A stretch of DNA of 64,000 nt from Apus apus (GCF_020740795.1 NC_067296.1:5619001-5683000); one strand, 5' to 3'; shown: positions 25,861 to 45,999, counted from the first letter of the stretch. The notes: generated by a model from the letters alone, not told the origin. A program made the numbers and translations.

Positions 25861-25996
25861 CTGTGCAATTAGTGCCAGAGAATATTAGTCAAGTACAAAT
25901 TACAAACCATTCAAAAGTCCTAAAGAGCTGTCAGTCAGCCCCTGCTTATTATCCTAATCAAAAGGCGCTAAAAATAGTGACAAAACTTATTAGCGG
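25861..25996 (+). promoter_or_regulatory. Candidate intronic enhancer with MEF2 site
   Basis: A 135-bp A/T-rich island sits in GC-rich intron. It contains a perfect MEF2 motif CTAAAAATAG at 25968-25977, a CCTAATCAAAAG homeobox/TCF-like stretch and several AATTA/ATTAG cores. It is neither a simple repeat nor a coding frame. The enhancer role is inferred. Confidence 0.35.
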
Positions 25997-27057
25997 GGGG
26001 GAAAGGGGAGGCCACCCAAATAGACGTGGCATGTCCTCTGCATGACAGTCACCCCCCCAGGCACCTGCCCAGGGAGAGGGACACAGGCAGCTGCCCAGTG
26101 TTACAGTGACCCTGCCTGTGCTCCATCCATCTGGCATGTTGCCCCTGGATGAAATGTGGAACCCAAGCTCCAGCCAGGACAGGAACCTGTTGGGATGCTG
26201 CTCTGGGGTGGGAAACTGAGGGTGCTGAATCCCTTCTGTGCTGGACAGCTGAGCCCCTCTGGGGCATATGAAGCCTCTGTCCTGCACTGGGTGAGCAGAG
26301 CTGGCTAGAGAGAGATTTCTTTTTCAGTATGAGAGGGGAAGAAGGGGCAGGTCGTGCAGTGTTTGGGGGTGGGTGGCAGAGCCAGGTGAGTGACTGTCCC
26401 AGCTCTGTGGGGCCCTGTCCTGCTCTGCTTTCCACCCAAAGCTCTGCCCTGAGCCACTGCTGCTGCTTTGTGATCCCCCTCCCCCCCCATCATGCACACT
26501 TGCAGCAAGAAACTGTCCCTTTTGAAAAATGTGGCCAAAATGTGCTTCTTTGGCTGAGTCAGGGCTTGAGCAGCACAAGGTGCTCCCAGAACCTGTGCGT
26601 GGTTCATGCCGTAGCATCTGTCTGTGCTGTTGGGGATGCAAAAGGTGACTGTCATCCCTGGAGACAAGATCCCCAGTTGGTGGCTGGCCCTCCCTGCCAC
26701 CAGTCCCGGCTGTCTGGAGACACAGAGGCAAGGCTGGAAATGCTGGTGTATCCGGATGAACCAGCTTCTCTTCTCCCCCAAAACATCCCTCAGCGGGCTG
26801 GGGGTGCCTGCTCTCCCCTCTGGCCCTGCAGCGGCGCTCGGGGCAGCTCCAGCCGCCTCCTCTCCCGTCCCCGGGTGGGTGTGATGAAGTGGAGCAGAGA
26901 ATCGTCCCCTCTTCACACATGAGAGATCAGAGTGAGCGGGTGTGAGCTGCGGGATGGAGAGGAAGAGGAGGAGGAAGGCAGCCCTGGGCGCTGGCGCTGG
27001 GGGGTGTTGGGGACAGGGACAGCTGCCGGGGGTGCTGACGTCCCCTCTGTCTCGCAG

Positions 27058-27124
27058 GCTGCGGCAGGAGCTGAGCTGACTTTGCCTCCTCACCCCGCGG
27101 CGTGGCTGTAGCTGGAAAGCTCTG
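27058..27124 (+). other. SRC: Probable SRC non-coding leader exon 1b
   Basis: A strong acceptor (CCCCTCTGTCTCGCAG) and a strong donor (CTCTG/GTAAGG) bracket 67 bases with no ATG. A leader exon of this kind is expected, since chicken c-src transcripts are known to be heterogeneous in their 5' non-coding exons. No cDNA evidence is available here. Confidence 0.5.
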
Positions 27125-27374
27125 GTAAGGCATCTCTGACAGCCCAGGGAGGGGGGACTCAGCTGCTTCACTGAGTGAACCTGCCGGGGAGAAGGGAAAA
27201 GCTGCCAACCCCTGGAGGGGGCTCAGATCTGGGGTACAGGGTGCTCTGGATTTGGCCCTTGAGCATCCGTGGGTGGGCAGGGGGCTGGCTGCAAAAGGCA
27301 GAGCCCTGGCTTCCTCCTTCCCAACGCCCCCCGGTGCTCCCCGTGATGTGGCTGGTCTGGTTGGGGGGGTTGTT

Positions 27375-27392
27375 GGGGGGGGGGGGGGGGGG
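27375..27392 (+). repeat. G18 homopolymer
   Basis: Eighteen consecutive G follow other G-runs (27363-27369). The stretch is prone to G-quadruplex formation and to sequencing length error. Confidence 0.9.
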
Positions 27393-27986
27393 CGCAAAGC
27401 TGAGGCCTTGCAACTCGTCACCGTGGTGGTTTGTGATTTGCTGCCAGCGCTGACCCCCCCTGGGAGCGGAAAGCAGGGGAGTTCCTGCAGGCTGCGACGT
27501 GCCCGGGGTGCTAATCCCCGCCGCAGGAAACCTGCCTCCCTGCGCTGCCTCGCATCGGTGGGAGGTGAGCGCCGGGAATGCTGGCCATGCTCCAGCCTGC
27601 TGCCACACAAACCTTGGGAGGGGAAGCCCTGCCGAAAGCCAAAAGGCCCTGGATGGGATGGGGAGCCATCCTGAGCCCCCCCTATCCCAGTGCTCTGGGC
27701 TGCAAAAAGTACTGGAGCAGGGAAATATGAGCATCAGCCCTGGCTGGATGTCAGTGGCTCAGAGCGTGCAGCCTGTTACATGTAGAGGGAACCCTGCCGG
27801 GGACATCAGCACAGCTGAGCTGCTGGCCGTGGGTATTTTTTTCAGTCTGGCCACTGTGATGCTGTCCCACAGCTCCCAGTGATGCTGCTGGGGTGTGCTG
27901 GGAGCCGCCGTGGCCGGGCGATGGGTTCACCCGCTTCATTCTCTGCCCCTCAGCTCCAGGGGGGGTTTGTCACCAGCCCTGTCAGA

Positions 27987-28007
27987 GGGGGGGGGGGGGG
28001 GGGGGGG
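27987..28007 (+). repeat. G21 homopolymer
   Basis: Twenty-one consecutive G form the longest homopolymer in the window. Its true length is uncertain in any assembly. Confidence 0.9.
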
Positions 28008-30191
28008 CGGCTCTTCGTGGTCCCTTTTAACCCCCGGGGACCTGAGTGCACAGCACATTCCTGCCAGCATTAGTAGCTCCTCTGCCTGGCTCTTGCACAA
28101 CCCCATGTGTCCTCCCGGGGGAATCTGCACCCTTTCCTCGCCGGCTGCCAAGGCAGTGGTGGGGGGAGTGATGGGATTTCTGGGACCACCTTCTCCTCCC
28201 TGGGAGTGGGTGAGAAACGTGCCCCCTCTCCGATGGTCACAGAGCTTAAGCCACATGGTCATGTTGGGTGAATTACCTGCAGCTCAGAGTGGAGATGGTG
28301 CAAGGCTGCCAGTGCCTCGGGGCATGTTTTGTGGTTGCCAGCCTACATTTTGCACTAGCCAAATTGAAGCAAGCGTGTGCAGGTGTTTAGGTGCAAAGGT
28401 ATTTGCAACAGGAGAGCTCCGAGCCGGGCTGCAGCCCCTTCCCCAGGGGATGAGAGGCTTGTGCCCCCTCTTCCTCCTCCACTCCCACCATTGGCTCTAG
28501 CAGCCAAAGCTCCAAGGGCTGGATTGGCCCCATCTGAGCAGCACAGACCCAGCAAAACCCTTGCCAAGGAGGCACCAGGCACAAGCTGGGACCTTGTGTG
28601 TTGGAGAGCTCTCCCTCCCCAAAACCACTGCACAAGGAGGGATGAACCCATGTCCCACACCATCCCTGGCTGGGACACACCTGGAAGATGCACACCCTGT
28701 GCCTGTGGCCTAACGGGTGTGAAGGCGTGAGGACCCCCTGCTTTGGGGACACTGGGGAAGTGCCTGGAGGACCTGCTCTTTCTGTTCTCTGCTCCTGGCT
28801 AACCTCTGGGCACACTGACTATTTTATACTCTGATATTTCTCAGTGCACTGATAAATCAGTTGCTGGCCCAGGCTGGCAGCCCCAGGGGCTGCACTCGGA
28901 GGACGCTCGTGTCCCCAGAGCGCTGCTGAATCCGCCGTCCCGCTCGGGTGTTTTCCTGCCTGGGGAAGTGCTGCTGCTTCCAGGGGAAACTCTGAGTGGC
29001 TGTGCCCTTGCTCACGGTCGCGTGGGCAGTCACAAGCCACATGGTCAGCCCCACTGTGCCCCCACTTTCCTCCCTGCCCTGCTGCTGCAGTCCTGGAGCA
29101 ACAGCGGGTGCCAGAGCCCCAGGCAGAGGTGAGCCAAGGGCTGGAGGGGATGGGGAGGTTCACTTTCCTTACCAGTGGGGGCTTTTTCTCACTGTTTCTA
29201 AGGTCCTGTTTCCCCCCACTGTTCTGCTTTAGCATCTCCTGCACCAGGCTTTTAAAAGTGCCTTTTTTTATGGGACGGACCCCATCCCCTGTGCCATGGG
29301 ATCTGCCTCTGGATGGCCAGTGGTGACAATTTGCAAGTGCAAAGCTTATATTTGACCTCCCTTTGCTCTGAGGCCCCCAAAGCCCAGCACAGGTATGTGT
29401 GGGGTGGGTCCTGTGGCAGACAGATGCATCAGTCCCTCCTCGTTGCCTGTACACGTAAGAGGAAGGACAGTTCCTCTCCCTGCTGGAGTGGCTGCCATAG
29501 CTGTACCCAGCCCAAAAAATCAGTTTATTCCCATTCCCAAGCCCTGGCAGGGTCTGATCCCACCAGCACAGTTGCAGCTGAAGCAAACCTGCATGGAAGC
29601 AGGAGGTGGAATGCTGCCTGTCATCTCTGTAATCTGGGAGCTGGAAAATGTAGAGGGAGGTTGGGTTTTTGGAAAATAAGCCCGGCTCATCAGGAAGAGC
29701 CTCTGCCATGAGAAAGAGAGCTGGGAGGGGAGCTGAGCTTGTGCCTGCCACTCCCAAGTGTCCCCACAGCAGGAGCCAGGGGCTGTGCAGGTTGCTGGGG
29801 CTGCCCCTGGCTCTGGCTTCCTCATCGGGGCTCAGCCCAAGCTTCTCTCAAAAGCTGGGTCAGAAAAACTCTCTGTTGGGTGAGGCTGAGCCCTCAGCAA
29901 AGCCTCATGGGCAGCTGCAGCCAGGTCCACACCCTGTGGGCAGCAGCTGGCTTCTCTGCTCCTTTCCTGCTTGTTTTTTCTTATCAGAAATATTCTCCTC
30001 CCTGGTTGTCTCCACCTCCCTTTTTGCTCCTGCCATGCGTGATCTAGCCTAAATACTTCCTTCCATAGCTTCAGGACACTGCTGGGTATCCTGCCATCTT
30101 TGGAGACTGCAAATAATTCCCCTTCTTCATTTATATCATTACCTTGAAGGTATTTATAGAGCATGATCTTGAGTGGAAAGGAAGGCATGAC

Positions 30192-30202
30192 TATATATAA
30201 GG
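30192..30202 (+). promoter_or_regulatory. TATA-like element upstream of SRC coding exon 1
   Basis: TATATATAAGG is a near-ideal TATA box in an A/T-rich block (about 30.05-30.33 kb), 620 bp before the acceptor of the first SRC coding exon. The rest of the locus is CpG-type and TATA-less. It could drive a tissue-restricted alternative SRC start. No transcript evidence is available. Confidence 0.3.
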
Positions 30203-30747
30203 CAGAGATCCCTTGGTCCTTAGCTTCTGACTGCCTGGAACTTCTCCTGATTTCAACTTTTATCCTATTTGCTGCATATTTTTGACTTCACAGGAACATC
30301 CTCAGCAGTTAAACCCCCATCCTAAGCAAGCAGAGTGATGGGTTCTCCAAATTTCTGCCATCAGAGTAATGCAAGCTCCTGACTAGTTGCCGGGATCTTG
30401 TCTTCTCCTGTCCATGGCCTGGGAGAAACCCTCTTGTCAGAGGAAACGTGGCTGTGTGGGCTGCTGAGCTACATCCCACGGCGGGTGCCTGGTCCCAGCG
30501 CTGCCGTGTCCCTGAGCACCAGTCCGGGCATCCTCGCCCCGCCCTCCCGCAGCCCAGCGTGCTTCCCTCTGCTTCCCAGATTCCCAGATCCTGGCAGCTC
30601 CACTCCGGGCCTTGGCGGGTGGTGGCTCAGCCCAGGGCAAGGGCAGCACGGCCAGACTTTCTGGCAGCTGATGCTTGACCAGACTCCAGAGGTTGTTTCG
30701 TTTCCTAGTGGGCAGGCATCTGTCACGCCAGCCTTGAGAAGCAGCCT

Positions 30748-30761
30748 AATAATAATAATAA
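30748..30761 (+). repeat. TAA/AAT microsatellite
   Basis: About five TAA units lie immediately before the acceptor of the first SRC coding exon, followed by a further TAGTAATAAT remnant. Confidence 0.8.
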
Positions 30762-30822
30762 TTAGTAATAATCATAGAAGCCCTCTGCGTGTCTGCCTGT
30801 CTGTCTCCTGCAGCCCGGGACC

Positions 30823-38994
<8,172 letters not shown>

Positions 38995-41574
38995 ACCCGG
39001 AGCTGCTCCTGGCACCAGGGACGTTGCCGTCCTTGCCGTGGGGCGCCGAGGGCTGGCCTCCCTGCCGAGGGGCTGGTTTTTGTGAGGCAGCCCCAGAGTG
39101 GGATGGGGCATCGCCTCCAGATGTGGCCACGGGAGGTGCTGGGTCCCTCTGTCAATCATTAAGACTTCTGGCCTGTTTCTAACCAAGCAGTGCCATCCCA
39201 CGGGCAGGAGGAGCCTGTGGGCACCAGCAGAGCTGGCTTGGGAGGGCGAGCAGATCATCTTCCACTGAGAGACTTGGCTTTTGGGAGACCTTTCCCCCCG
39301 GAAGCTCTGGGGTGAGCCCAGAGGCATTGAGGAACAGCATCACCCCACCTCGGACGTGCGGCCTCGATTTCCTGCACCCCCTTTTGAAATCAGCACAAAA
39401 GTCCCTGCCCTTTTGCCCTCCCCACCATCCCTGCCTTGGCTCCGATTCCCTGAGGGTGCTGGCAGAGACCTGTCACCCTGGGGAAGGCACAACCCCGGGC
39501 TGGTTTGGACAGGGTGGATGTGGTGGTGCCAGCGTGGGTGGCAGTGGGATGCCAGCAGTCCCCCTTCCTCGGGTGTCCCCCTGCCCTTGTGGCAGGGCTC
39601 TGTGGCTGAGCTGTGCTAGCAGGCACCAGAAGCGTGAAACGTGGCTGCTCGTGGCTCCGGTGACTGTCCCGTGGGAACACTTGGGTGCACGTTCCAGTCT
39701 CCCATCTGCATCTGTCCCCCCCAGGGGACCCATCTCGTCTCTCCTGGGAGCAGCACGGGGGGTGCTGGCTGGCAGAGCCCTCGCCCTGTCTGTGGCCAGC
39801 CCCACTGCCCTGGCTGCACCTTCTCCCAACAAGTGCTCCTGGTCTTCCAGCTGCCCCTCGGGAAGCACCACAGCCCCCCGGGAAGCACCACAGCCCCCTA
39901 ACCACCCTCCCCAGCTCCCACCAGCAGGGTCCTCCTGCCTGGCGCTGCCACCAAACCTGGTGCTGCCACAGGGCTCGGTGCGTGGCACGAGTGGTAGTTC
40001 GTGGTGTGGGAGTGTTTTTGGGGGGAAATAATTCATCTTTCACTGATGCTTTTGTCCACACGGTACATTCTTAGCTGCCTTCCAGCTGCCACCCCTGGTG
40101 TCTCGGCTGCCGGGCTGCGATGCCCAGGTGGTGGGATCATCCCTAGCCACAGGCTGTCATCCCAAAGGAGAATCGTGGGAAGCACTGTGCCAGACAGGAG
40201 ACATTTGCCTTCTCACCTCTCTCCCTGCCCACTCCCCAAGCCCTCTGCCATGTTTTGCCAGCGGGTGGCTGTCTGTGCACCCAACCCCTTCACTCTCCTG
40301 CCTGGTGCCTGCCTTGTACATACCCCTCAAGCAGCCCCCACACTCCCCAAACCCTGACTTAGTTGCATGTGTTGGTTTTTCCCCCCTCCTGCAGCTGTAC
40401 CAGGCTGGAAACCCTTTGCCGTGGTGGCTCGTGAGGCTTTGCTCCCTCACCTCTCCAGGTCCTGGGCCCTGCAATGCTCCTTGCTGGCACAGCACACACC
40501 CTCAGGAAGGACCTGGAGAAGGGGAGCCAGCAGCTTTGCCCACCTCTCAGTCCCGGGGCAGTGGGTTTTCTTTGCCTCCCCATGGCTTGTGGGCATGGGG
40601 TTCCCCTCCAGCACATCTTCCTTGCAGACAGCAGGTCCAAACTGCTCCTCACCAGCACCCCCCCCTGTGCCAGTGTCCCAGGAAAGCCGGGTGGGAGCTG
40701 AGCAGGGGCAGGGGGCTGGCTGAAACCCTCATCCCTCCTCAAACACAAACTGCCTCCTGCAGCTCCCTGGCTGCTTAGTGCAAACCAAGTGCTTGCTTGG
40801 TTGGTTGGTGGCTCCTTTCTAATGAGTAAAACCTTCAAAATCAGCTTGGATGGGAGCTTCAGTGATACAGGGAGATCCTGCCTTTGCTGGCTGGAAGAAC
40901 AGTGGTTGGTTTAATGGATATTTTTTAAAGAATTTTGGGACTTGGAGCCTTTTCTCCTCCCCCTATCCCTCCTTTCTAGCAGAGTGGCTGTGCCTGCAAT
41001 TCTGTGTTTGGGCAGGGACTCACCAAATATCAGTGTTCTGGGTATTTCCACGTTTGCATCCCTGAGTTTGGTGGCTGCTGTGTCCCCGTTGGTGCTGCCA
41101 GAGAAACCCCATCCCACAGCAGCCGGTCTGAGGGGTGGCCCGTGCCATAAATTACACAGAATTCCCATCCCTAGGACAAACCTCTTCCAACTGCAGTGCG
41201 TGGAAGCCAAATCTGGTCTGAGAGCTGGGGAGAGAGAAGGCAAGTGCACATGTTAAGGGTTGGCCTGTGGTGGCAGCAGAACAGGGTCTGCACCAGCACA
41301 GTGGGATGGGGACGGGCTGAACCCAGTGGGTTCGTTTTCTGGCTCTTTCCAGCAAGTGGCAGAGCAGGAACAGACCCTCAGCACGAGGAACACCCTGGGC
41401 TGGCTTGATTCCCTGTGGCGTTTGATGGGCTGACGAAGTGAAAGCAATCCTGAGGAGCCCCCCTGCACACACGTGTCTGCGTGTCCATGCACTGGGTTTG
41501 GTGGGACCAGGAGGCCCTGTGGATTGAGAGCCTCTCCTGTCACCATTGCTGTCTGCCAATTTATTTTTTAAGCC

Positions 41575-41580
41575 AATAAA
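41575..41580 (+). terminator. SRC: SRC proximal poly(A) signal candidate
   Basis: AATAAA is preceded by U-rich sequence (TTTATTTTTTAAG). It would give a 3'UTR about 250 bases shorter than the distal site. Confidence 0.4.
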
Positions 41581-41811
41581 CTCCAGAGGGGAGCCCCCAC
41601 CTTTGGCTTCCCAGGATCAAGAACTCCCCGCAGCTCCTCTGCTGTTACCATTTTTTTTTAAGTGTTTTGTAAGATCTCCAACCAACTATGCAGAGAACAT
41701 GTGGGTCTGCGTCTCTCTCTCCCCAGCTCCCTTTTCCCCCCACCTGCCTTTTTCAGTGTCAAATATTTAGCTTTTTTTTTGTTGTTGTCGTCGTTGTTCT
41801 TTTTGGATAAT

Positions 41812-41817
41812 AATAAA
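41812..41817 (+). terminator. SRC: SRC distal poly(A) signal
   Basis: AATAAA follows a long U-rich upstream element. An A-run at 41828-41835 and G/T-rich sequence (GTGGGTGGTGAGGGGTTG) follow at the expected distances. An ATTAAA at 41927-41932 is a weaker alternative. Confidence 0.65.
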
Positions 41818-41834
41818 AATTTGGAACAAAAAAA

Positions 41835-44800
41835 ACCCCAACCTGAAAAGGTGCAGCTTTGTGGGTGGTGAGGGGTTGAGATGCTTTGAAACTCTAATGT
41901 TGATGTAAATACTTTGCAGTTTGATAATTAAATACAAAGAAACCTCACCATAAAAAAAGAAAAAGAATGAGAAAAGAAAGAAGTGTAGCTCGTGTATGAG
42001 AGGATTTCTAAGCATCCCTGTCATGGTAGTTGGTGACATGGTGACCCTGCTGTGCACATCAAAGCCACAAGCCCAGCAGGCAGGAGATCTGACTGCCAGC
42101 CCCCCACAGCTGAGCTGGGGGTGCAGGATGGGGCAGGGGGGTGCCCTCCCTTCAGCAGGATGGGCTTCATCAGCAAGGACAAGAAGCAGGCCTGCTTCGT
42201 TAGCATAACGAGTGGGTGCTGAGTGGGATCCCTCACTTGGTGATTAAGGCATTGATGTATAGCCCCGTGCTGGGGGGAGCAGGTCTTCTGAGGGTAGGGT
42301 GGCTGCTGCTGATGGTCCTTCACCATCACCACACTCTGGGGTGGCTTTAGTGCCCCAAGCCCCTCGGTCTGGCTGCTTGGTGCTGGCGTGTGGCTGCTCC
42401 CTCCTCCTCAGGCTGGTAAGTGGCTCAGTCTTGCTGCCTTAAATATTTAATGCTTTATGTTTTGCTTCTCTTTAAAGCAATTAAGTGAAGGAGAGGTTAT
42501 CTCCTGTTGGCAAGTCCCTTGGGTCCCTGTGCGTGGCGTGGGCTGGGGTGGGTTGGTGAGGTCACCCCTGTGAGGGGACCAGGCCTGGGGCTCCTCCAGC
42601 AGGAGGGGCCCTTCGTAGAGGTCAGTCCTGTGGAATGGGGTGGGAAGGGGGTGACATCAGCCTGGAGAGGCAGAGGTTGCAGGGCCAGGAGGTGTGAGAT
42701 GGGAATCACCACCCAGGTCCGCTCCTGCTGGGCATCCCAGCCTGAGCAGGTGCTCCTGGGGATTGGCACCACGTGCCTCCTCTAATGGACTCAATCTTGC
42801 TGTTTGCTTCACACTCATGTTTCATGTTTTGCCCTGTAAGCCCGGGAGAGGGTTTGGGTGTGAGGGTGGGGGCTGTGGCTGCCCCACAGCAGGTCAGGTA
42901 AGGGGACAGGGGTGCTGTGTCGGCAGCTTGTGCTGGTAGCAGGTTTTTAAAAGGGCAAGGATGAGTTGTTGTTTGGTCTGAGTACCCCCTTCACTCCTCC
43001 CAGCGCTCAGTGGGACCCCCAAAGCGTTGAGTCCTGGCTCTTGACCCAGACTCCAAGAGGATAATGCTTGTGAGCAGGGGCAGCCCTGAACTGCTCTGTG
43101 TGCTGAGGATCCTCCAGAGCAAATCCTGGGCTGCTCTGGGGTGTCACTGGCTGTGCTGCTCCCTGGTAGCAAGGGGTAGAGGAGAGGCTGCCAGCAACCC
43201 CTGACTTGGAGCACAAAGCCTGTCTCTGTCCCCTGCAGACTGCCACTCAGATCTCATCTGCCCCAGCAGCAGGTATGGGTGGCACCTGTGCTGCTTGTCC
43301 TCCCTTGCCCTGCTGCCAGAGGATTTGCTTCTGCTGGGAGGAGCAGCAAAGCCCTCTTGCCAAGGGCTAATCTCCAGGCTGCTAAGGGAAGGGCTAAAGT
43401 CCTTACCTGACACACAGCTTACCTCCCGAGGTCTGAGGGCTGGGAATCAGCCCTGGTGCAAAGAAACAGGCAGGGCTGGGCTCTCTGTGGCTTCCCTGGC
43501 TCTGGGTTTTGGCTGGACCAGCCCCAGGGTAACAGCACAAGGGGACGAGGCTGGTGGCTGTAGGAGCCCAGTGCTATCAGCAGCAGCTGCCTGGTGGGTG
43601 CTTCCAGCCCAAACAGCTCCTCAGAGGGATCAGCCTCTCTCCTCCATTTGCTGCTAGTAAGGCCATGCTGTGGGCTTTTCTCAGGGTAAGCAGGGAGGGC
43701 ATCCAGGCAGGAGGCACTAATTGCCCAGCAAGATGTGGGGATGGGTAGGCAGATGCTGGCAGGGCAGACTGGTGGCCATGGTGGCCCCAGGCAGCTGGGT
43801 CTCTCTCTGCACCCCAAACAGTGCTGGGGAGCTTGTCTGCCAGACAACAGCTCCTGAGGTGTGAGATGCACCAATATGAATGTCTGGCAGATCTAAGGTT
43901 CAAAAAGCCACACCAGCCTGGCAGTTATGGCCAAACCTCCTCTATGGGAAGCCTTGTGGTGTCCTACTAGCTCATCCTGGAGACAGTGCCTCTCCCTGAC
44001 AAGTAGTGAGGAGGGGAGTGGGAAGCCCCCAGCCCTGAGGAGCCCGAGGGCTGCCTGAGCTAAGGTGCACCTCTGTTTCTAGGGATGGGTTTGTTGGTTT
44101 GGGGTTTTTTTCCCCCCTTTCCTGACCCTGCTGTGTCACTGATCTGTTACATGACCTAGAAAATGACCTCTCCTTCAAGTGGAAAGACAAAGGAACAGCT
44201 TAAGGTTCCAGCTCCTTGTATCTATGGAGCACCAGACAGATGGACACAGCAAGGTGATGAGACACTCTGCGCCAAAGCCCTTGCGGGCAGTGTCCAGGCT
44301 TGATGGGACCTGGCAGGACACAGTGGCTATGTTAAACCCCACTGCTCTCAGGGTCACTAACATAGCCACTCCCTGAGTGCCAGCCCACCAGGGTGGTCCC
44401 CACACAGAGACCTCCAGGATACTGGGAGACAGAGCCACCCCACTGCTCTTCTGGCAGAGAAGCTTCTTGAGACCAGGGCAGAACATCATCTCCGAGCCTC
44501 CTCCTGTGTGGGCAGCAAATGCCTGCCCCAGAGCACAGGAGCTGTGTCTGTGTGGGCTCAGCCCCATTTGTGGTGCACAGGCAGGGAAGCTCTGATGGTG
44601 CTTTTCCAAAGCCATCGGGTTTGACCTGTTCTGCAGTCACAGGCTGGTTTTTCATGGTCTCTTCACAGAAGGATGAGCATGGAATGTGAGACCTGGTTGG
44701 GTTCCTCACTCTGCCTGAGGTGTTCTGTCTGACCATGATGAAATTGCTTTCATTTTCTCTATTTAAAATGAAGATAGCATCTCAGTGCCCTTAAGAAGGT

Positions 44801-45979
44801 ATGACAGTGTGCTGGTGAGGGCTGTGTGCATATTAAAGATGGTCTTTATCTGCATTTGGGGTGGGAGGGCTGCAAGACAGGCTGCTTACCCACCAATCTG
44901 CAGAGGTCTCTCCTCTTGCTACACCAGAAGCTCCCCTTTTGAAGTGCTTTTTTGCTCTAAATTGGGTCTCACAGAAGGGGGAGCCTGCAGCTGTCTTGAA
45001 CCCTGTGTATCAAGCCAAAGGACTGTCTTGCTTTGGGGTCAGGATTGATTTAAATTGCTGTAGAGTGCAACTTGGCTAGTTAGCAACAACAGTGTGCTCT
45101 TAAAAGGGATGCATTAGCTTAAATAAATTTAAACTTAAAATTTGCTTAGAAGGCAGGAGACTTGCCACAGCTTGTAAATGCCCTCCCCTCTCCTATTTGT
45201 TGTTTATGCTGTAGCTGATGTGACAGCTACTGGGATTTCCCTCAGCCTGGCAGGTGACAGAGCTGTCATATCTATTCTTGGTGATGTGGCACACACTTCT
45301 GTTTTTAAACATGTAAACACTGATACACCCTGAACCCTTTCCAACTTGGCCTTGGTCTTCAGGACTTCGGAGTGTAAAGGAAGCTGGTTTCAGCAGAGCT
45401 CCTGCACCCTTTAACCCTCTGGGTGTTCCTGGGTGCTGTTGGAGCAGACAGTCCCATGTCTGTCTGCTGCACGTGCCCGTTCTCACCTGGAACGACAGGT
45501 CATGGCTAAAGCTGGGAAGGGCTGACAACCTAATCTCCCCCCGGATGACTCGTGGCAAAGGGTTGCAAGAGGACAGGGCAGGAAGCTGTGGCATCATGGG
45601 ACAGGCTCACACAGCACAGACACCTGGTGGAGGACACTTTTACTGCCGGCGTCGGGGATTAGTGGCTAAAGACGGCTCGTGGTTGAGTTCCGTCAGCAGT
45701 AAGGAAGGGGGAATCTGTCACCCAAGTGCAGAGATAGAACCAGAAGTGATCTGTGCTGTGAGACGAGGCTGTTCAGGAATCAGCAGCGTGCTTCTGAGCC
45801 TGTTCATGTCAGGTTAAACAATTAATGAGGGGTCAGCACTCGGAGCTACAGGGCAAACAGGCTCTGCCTCTTGCTGGAGACCCTGCGGGGTGACTGTGCT
45901 AGGAGCAGAACAGACACACGACTGCTGGGCCAAGGCCTCTGCAAGGAGCAGCTGATGCATCATGCTGGGCAGGAGGCCA
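41835..45979. other. SRC-BLCAP convergent intergenic region
   Basis: This 4.1-kb gap lies between the SRC 3' end (+) and the BLCAP 3' end (-). No recognisable coding gene is seen on either strand. The most notable object is the long imperfect hairpin at 44305-44386. GC content falls from left to right. Confidence 0.65.
44305..44386. ncRNA. Pre-miRNA-like hairpin, unassigned
   Basis: The arms AGTGGCTATGTTA (44322-44334) and TAACATAGCCACT (44358-44370) are perfectly complementary over 13 bp. The stem continues inward as ACCC/GGGT (44336-44339 with 44351-44354), leaving a loop of about 11 bases. It continues outward as CTGGCA/TGCCAG (44310-44315 with 44378-44383) and GGG/CCC (44305-44307 with 44384-44386), separated by small internal loops. 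Total size and pairing resemble a microRNA precursor. A palindromic mobile-element remnant is an alternative. Either strand could be transcribed. Confidence 0.4.
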
Positions 45980-45999
45980 CAGACCAAACTTTATAAAGC

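Larger units (their letters stand above)
14498..27057 (+). other. SRC leader intron 1
   Basis: The intron is about 12.6 kb, between the exon 1 donor and the 27058 acceptor. It is GC-rich with many G-runs and C-rich stretches that create long spurious open frames on both strands. No further gene was recognised. It holds a 12-bp minisatellite, a 17-bp triplicate, an A/T simple repeat and a probable conserved element, each listed separately. Confidence 0.55.
27125..30813 (+). other. SRC leader intron 2
   Basis: This 3.7-kb intron precedes the first coding exon. It contains two very long G homopolymers, a strong TATA-like element at 30192 and a TAA microsatellite at 30748, listed separately. Otherwise I see nothing identifiable. 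Confidence 0.5.
38995..41832 (+). other. SRC: SRC 3' untranslated region
   Basis: The region follows the SRC stop and runs about 2.8 kb to a canonical AATAAA at 41812, with an earlier AATAAA at 41575. It is C-rich in its first half and U-rich at its end (TTTTTTTTTGTTGTTGTCGTCGTTG). Two 20-bp copies (GGGAAGCACCACAGCCCC core) lie at about 39859-39898. No other gene is seen. Confidence 0.7.

Noticed and set aside
26305-27610. Minus-strand open frames of 198-288 codons in SRC intron
   Set aside because: Low-complexity Pro/Ser/Ala-rich translation, antisense to the G-rich intron, with no recognisable motif.
30747-30780. CR1-like terminal repeat suggested by TAATCATAGAAG
   Set aside because: Only a short match next to a TAA microsatellite; no repeat body on either side.
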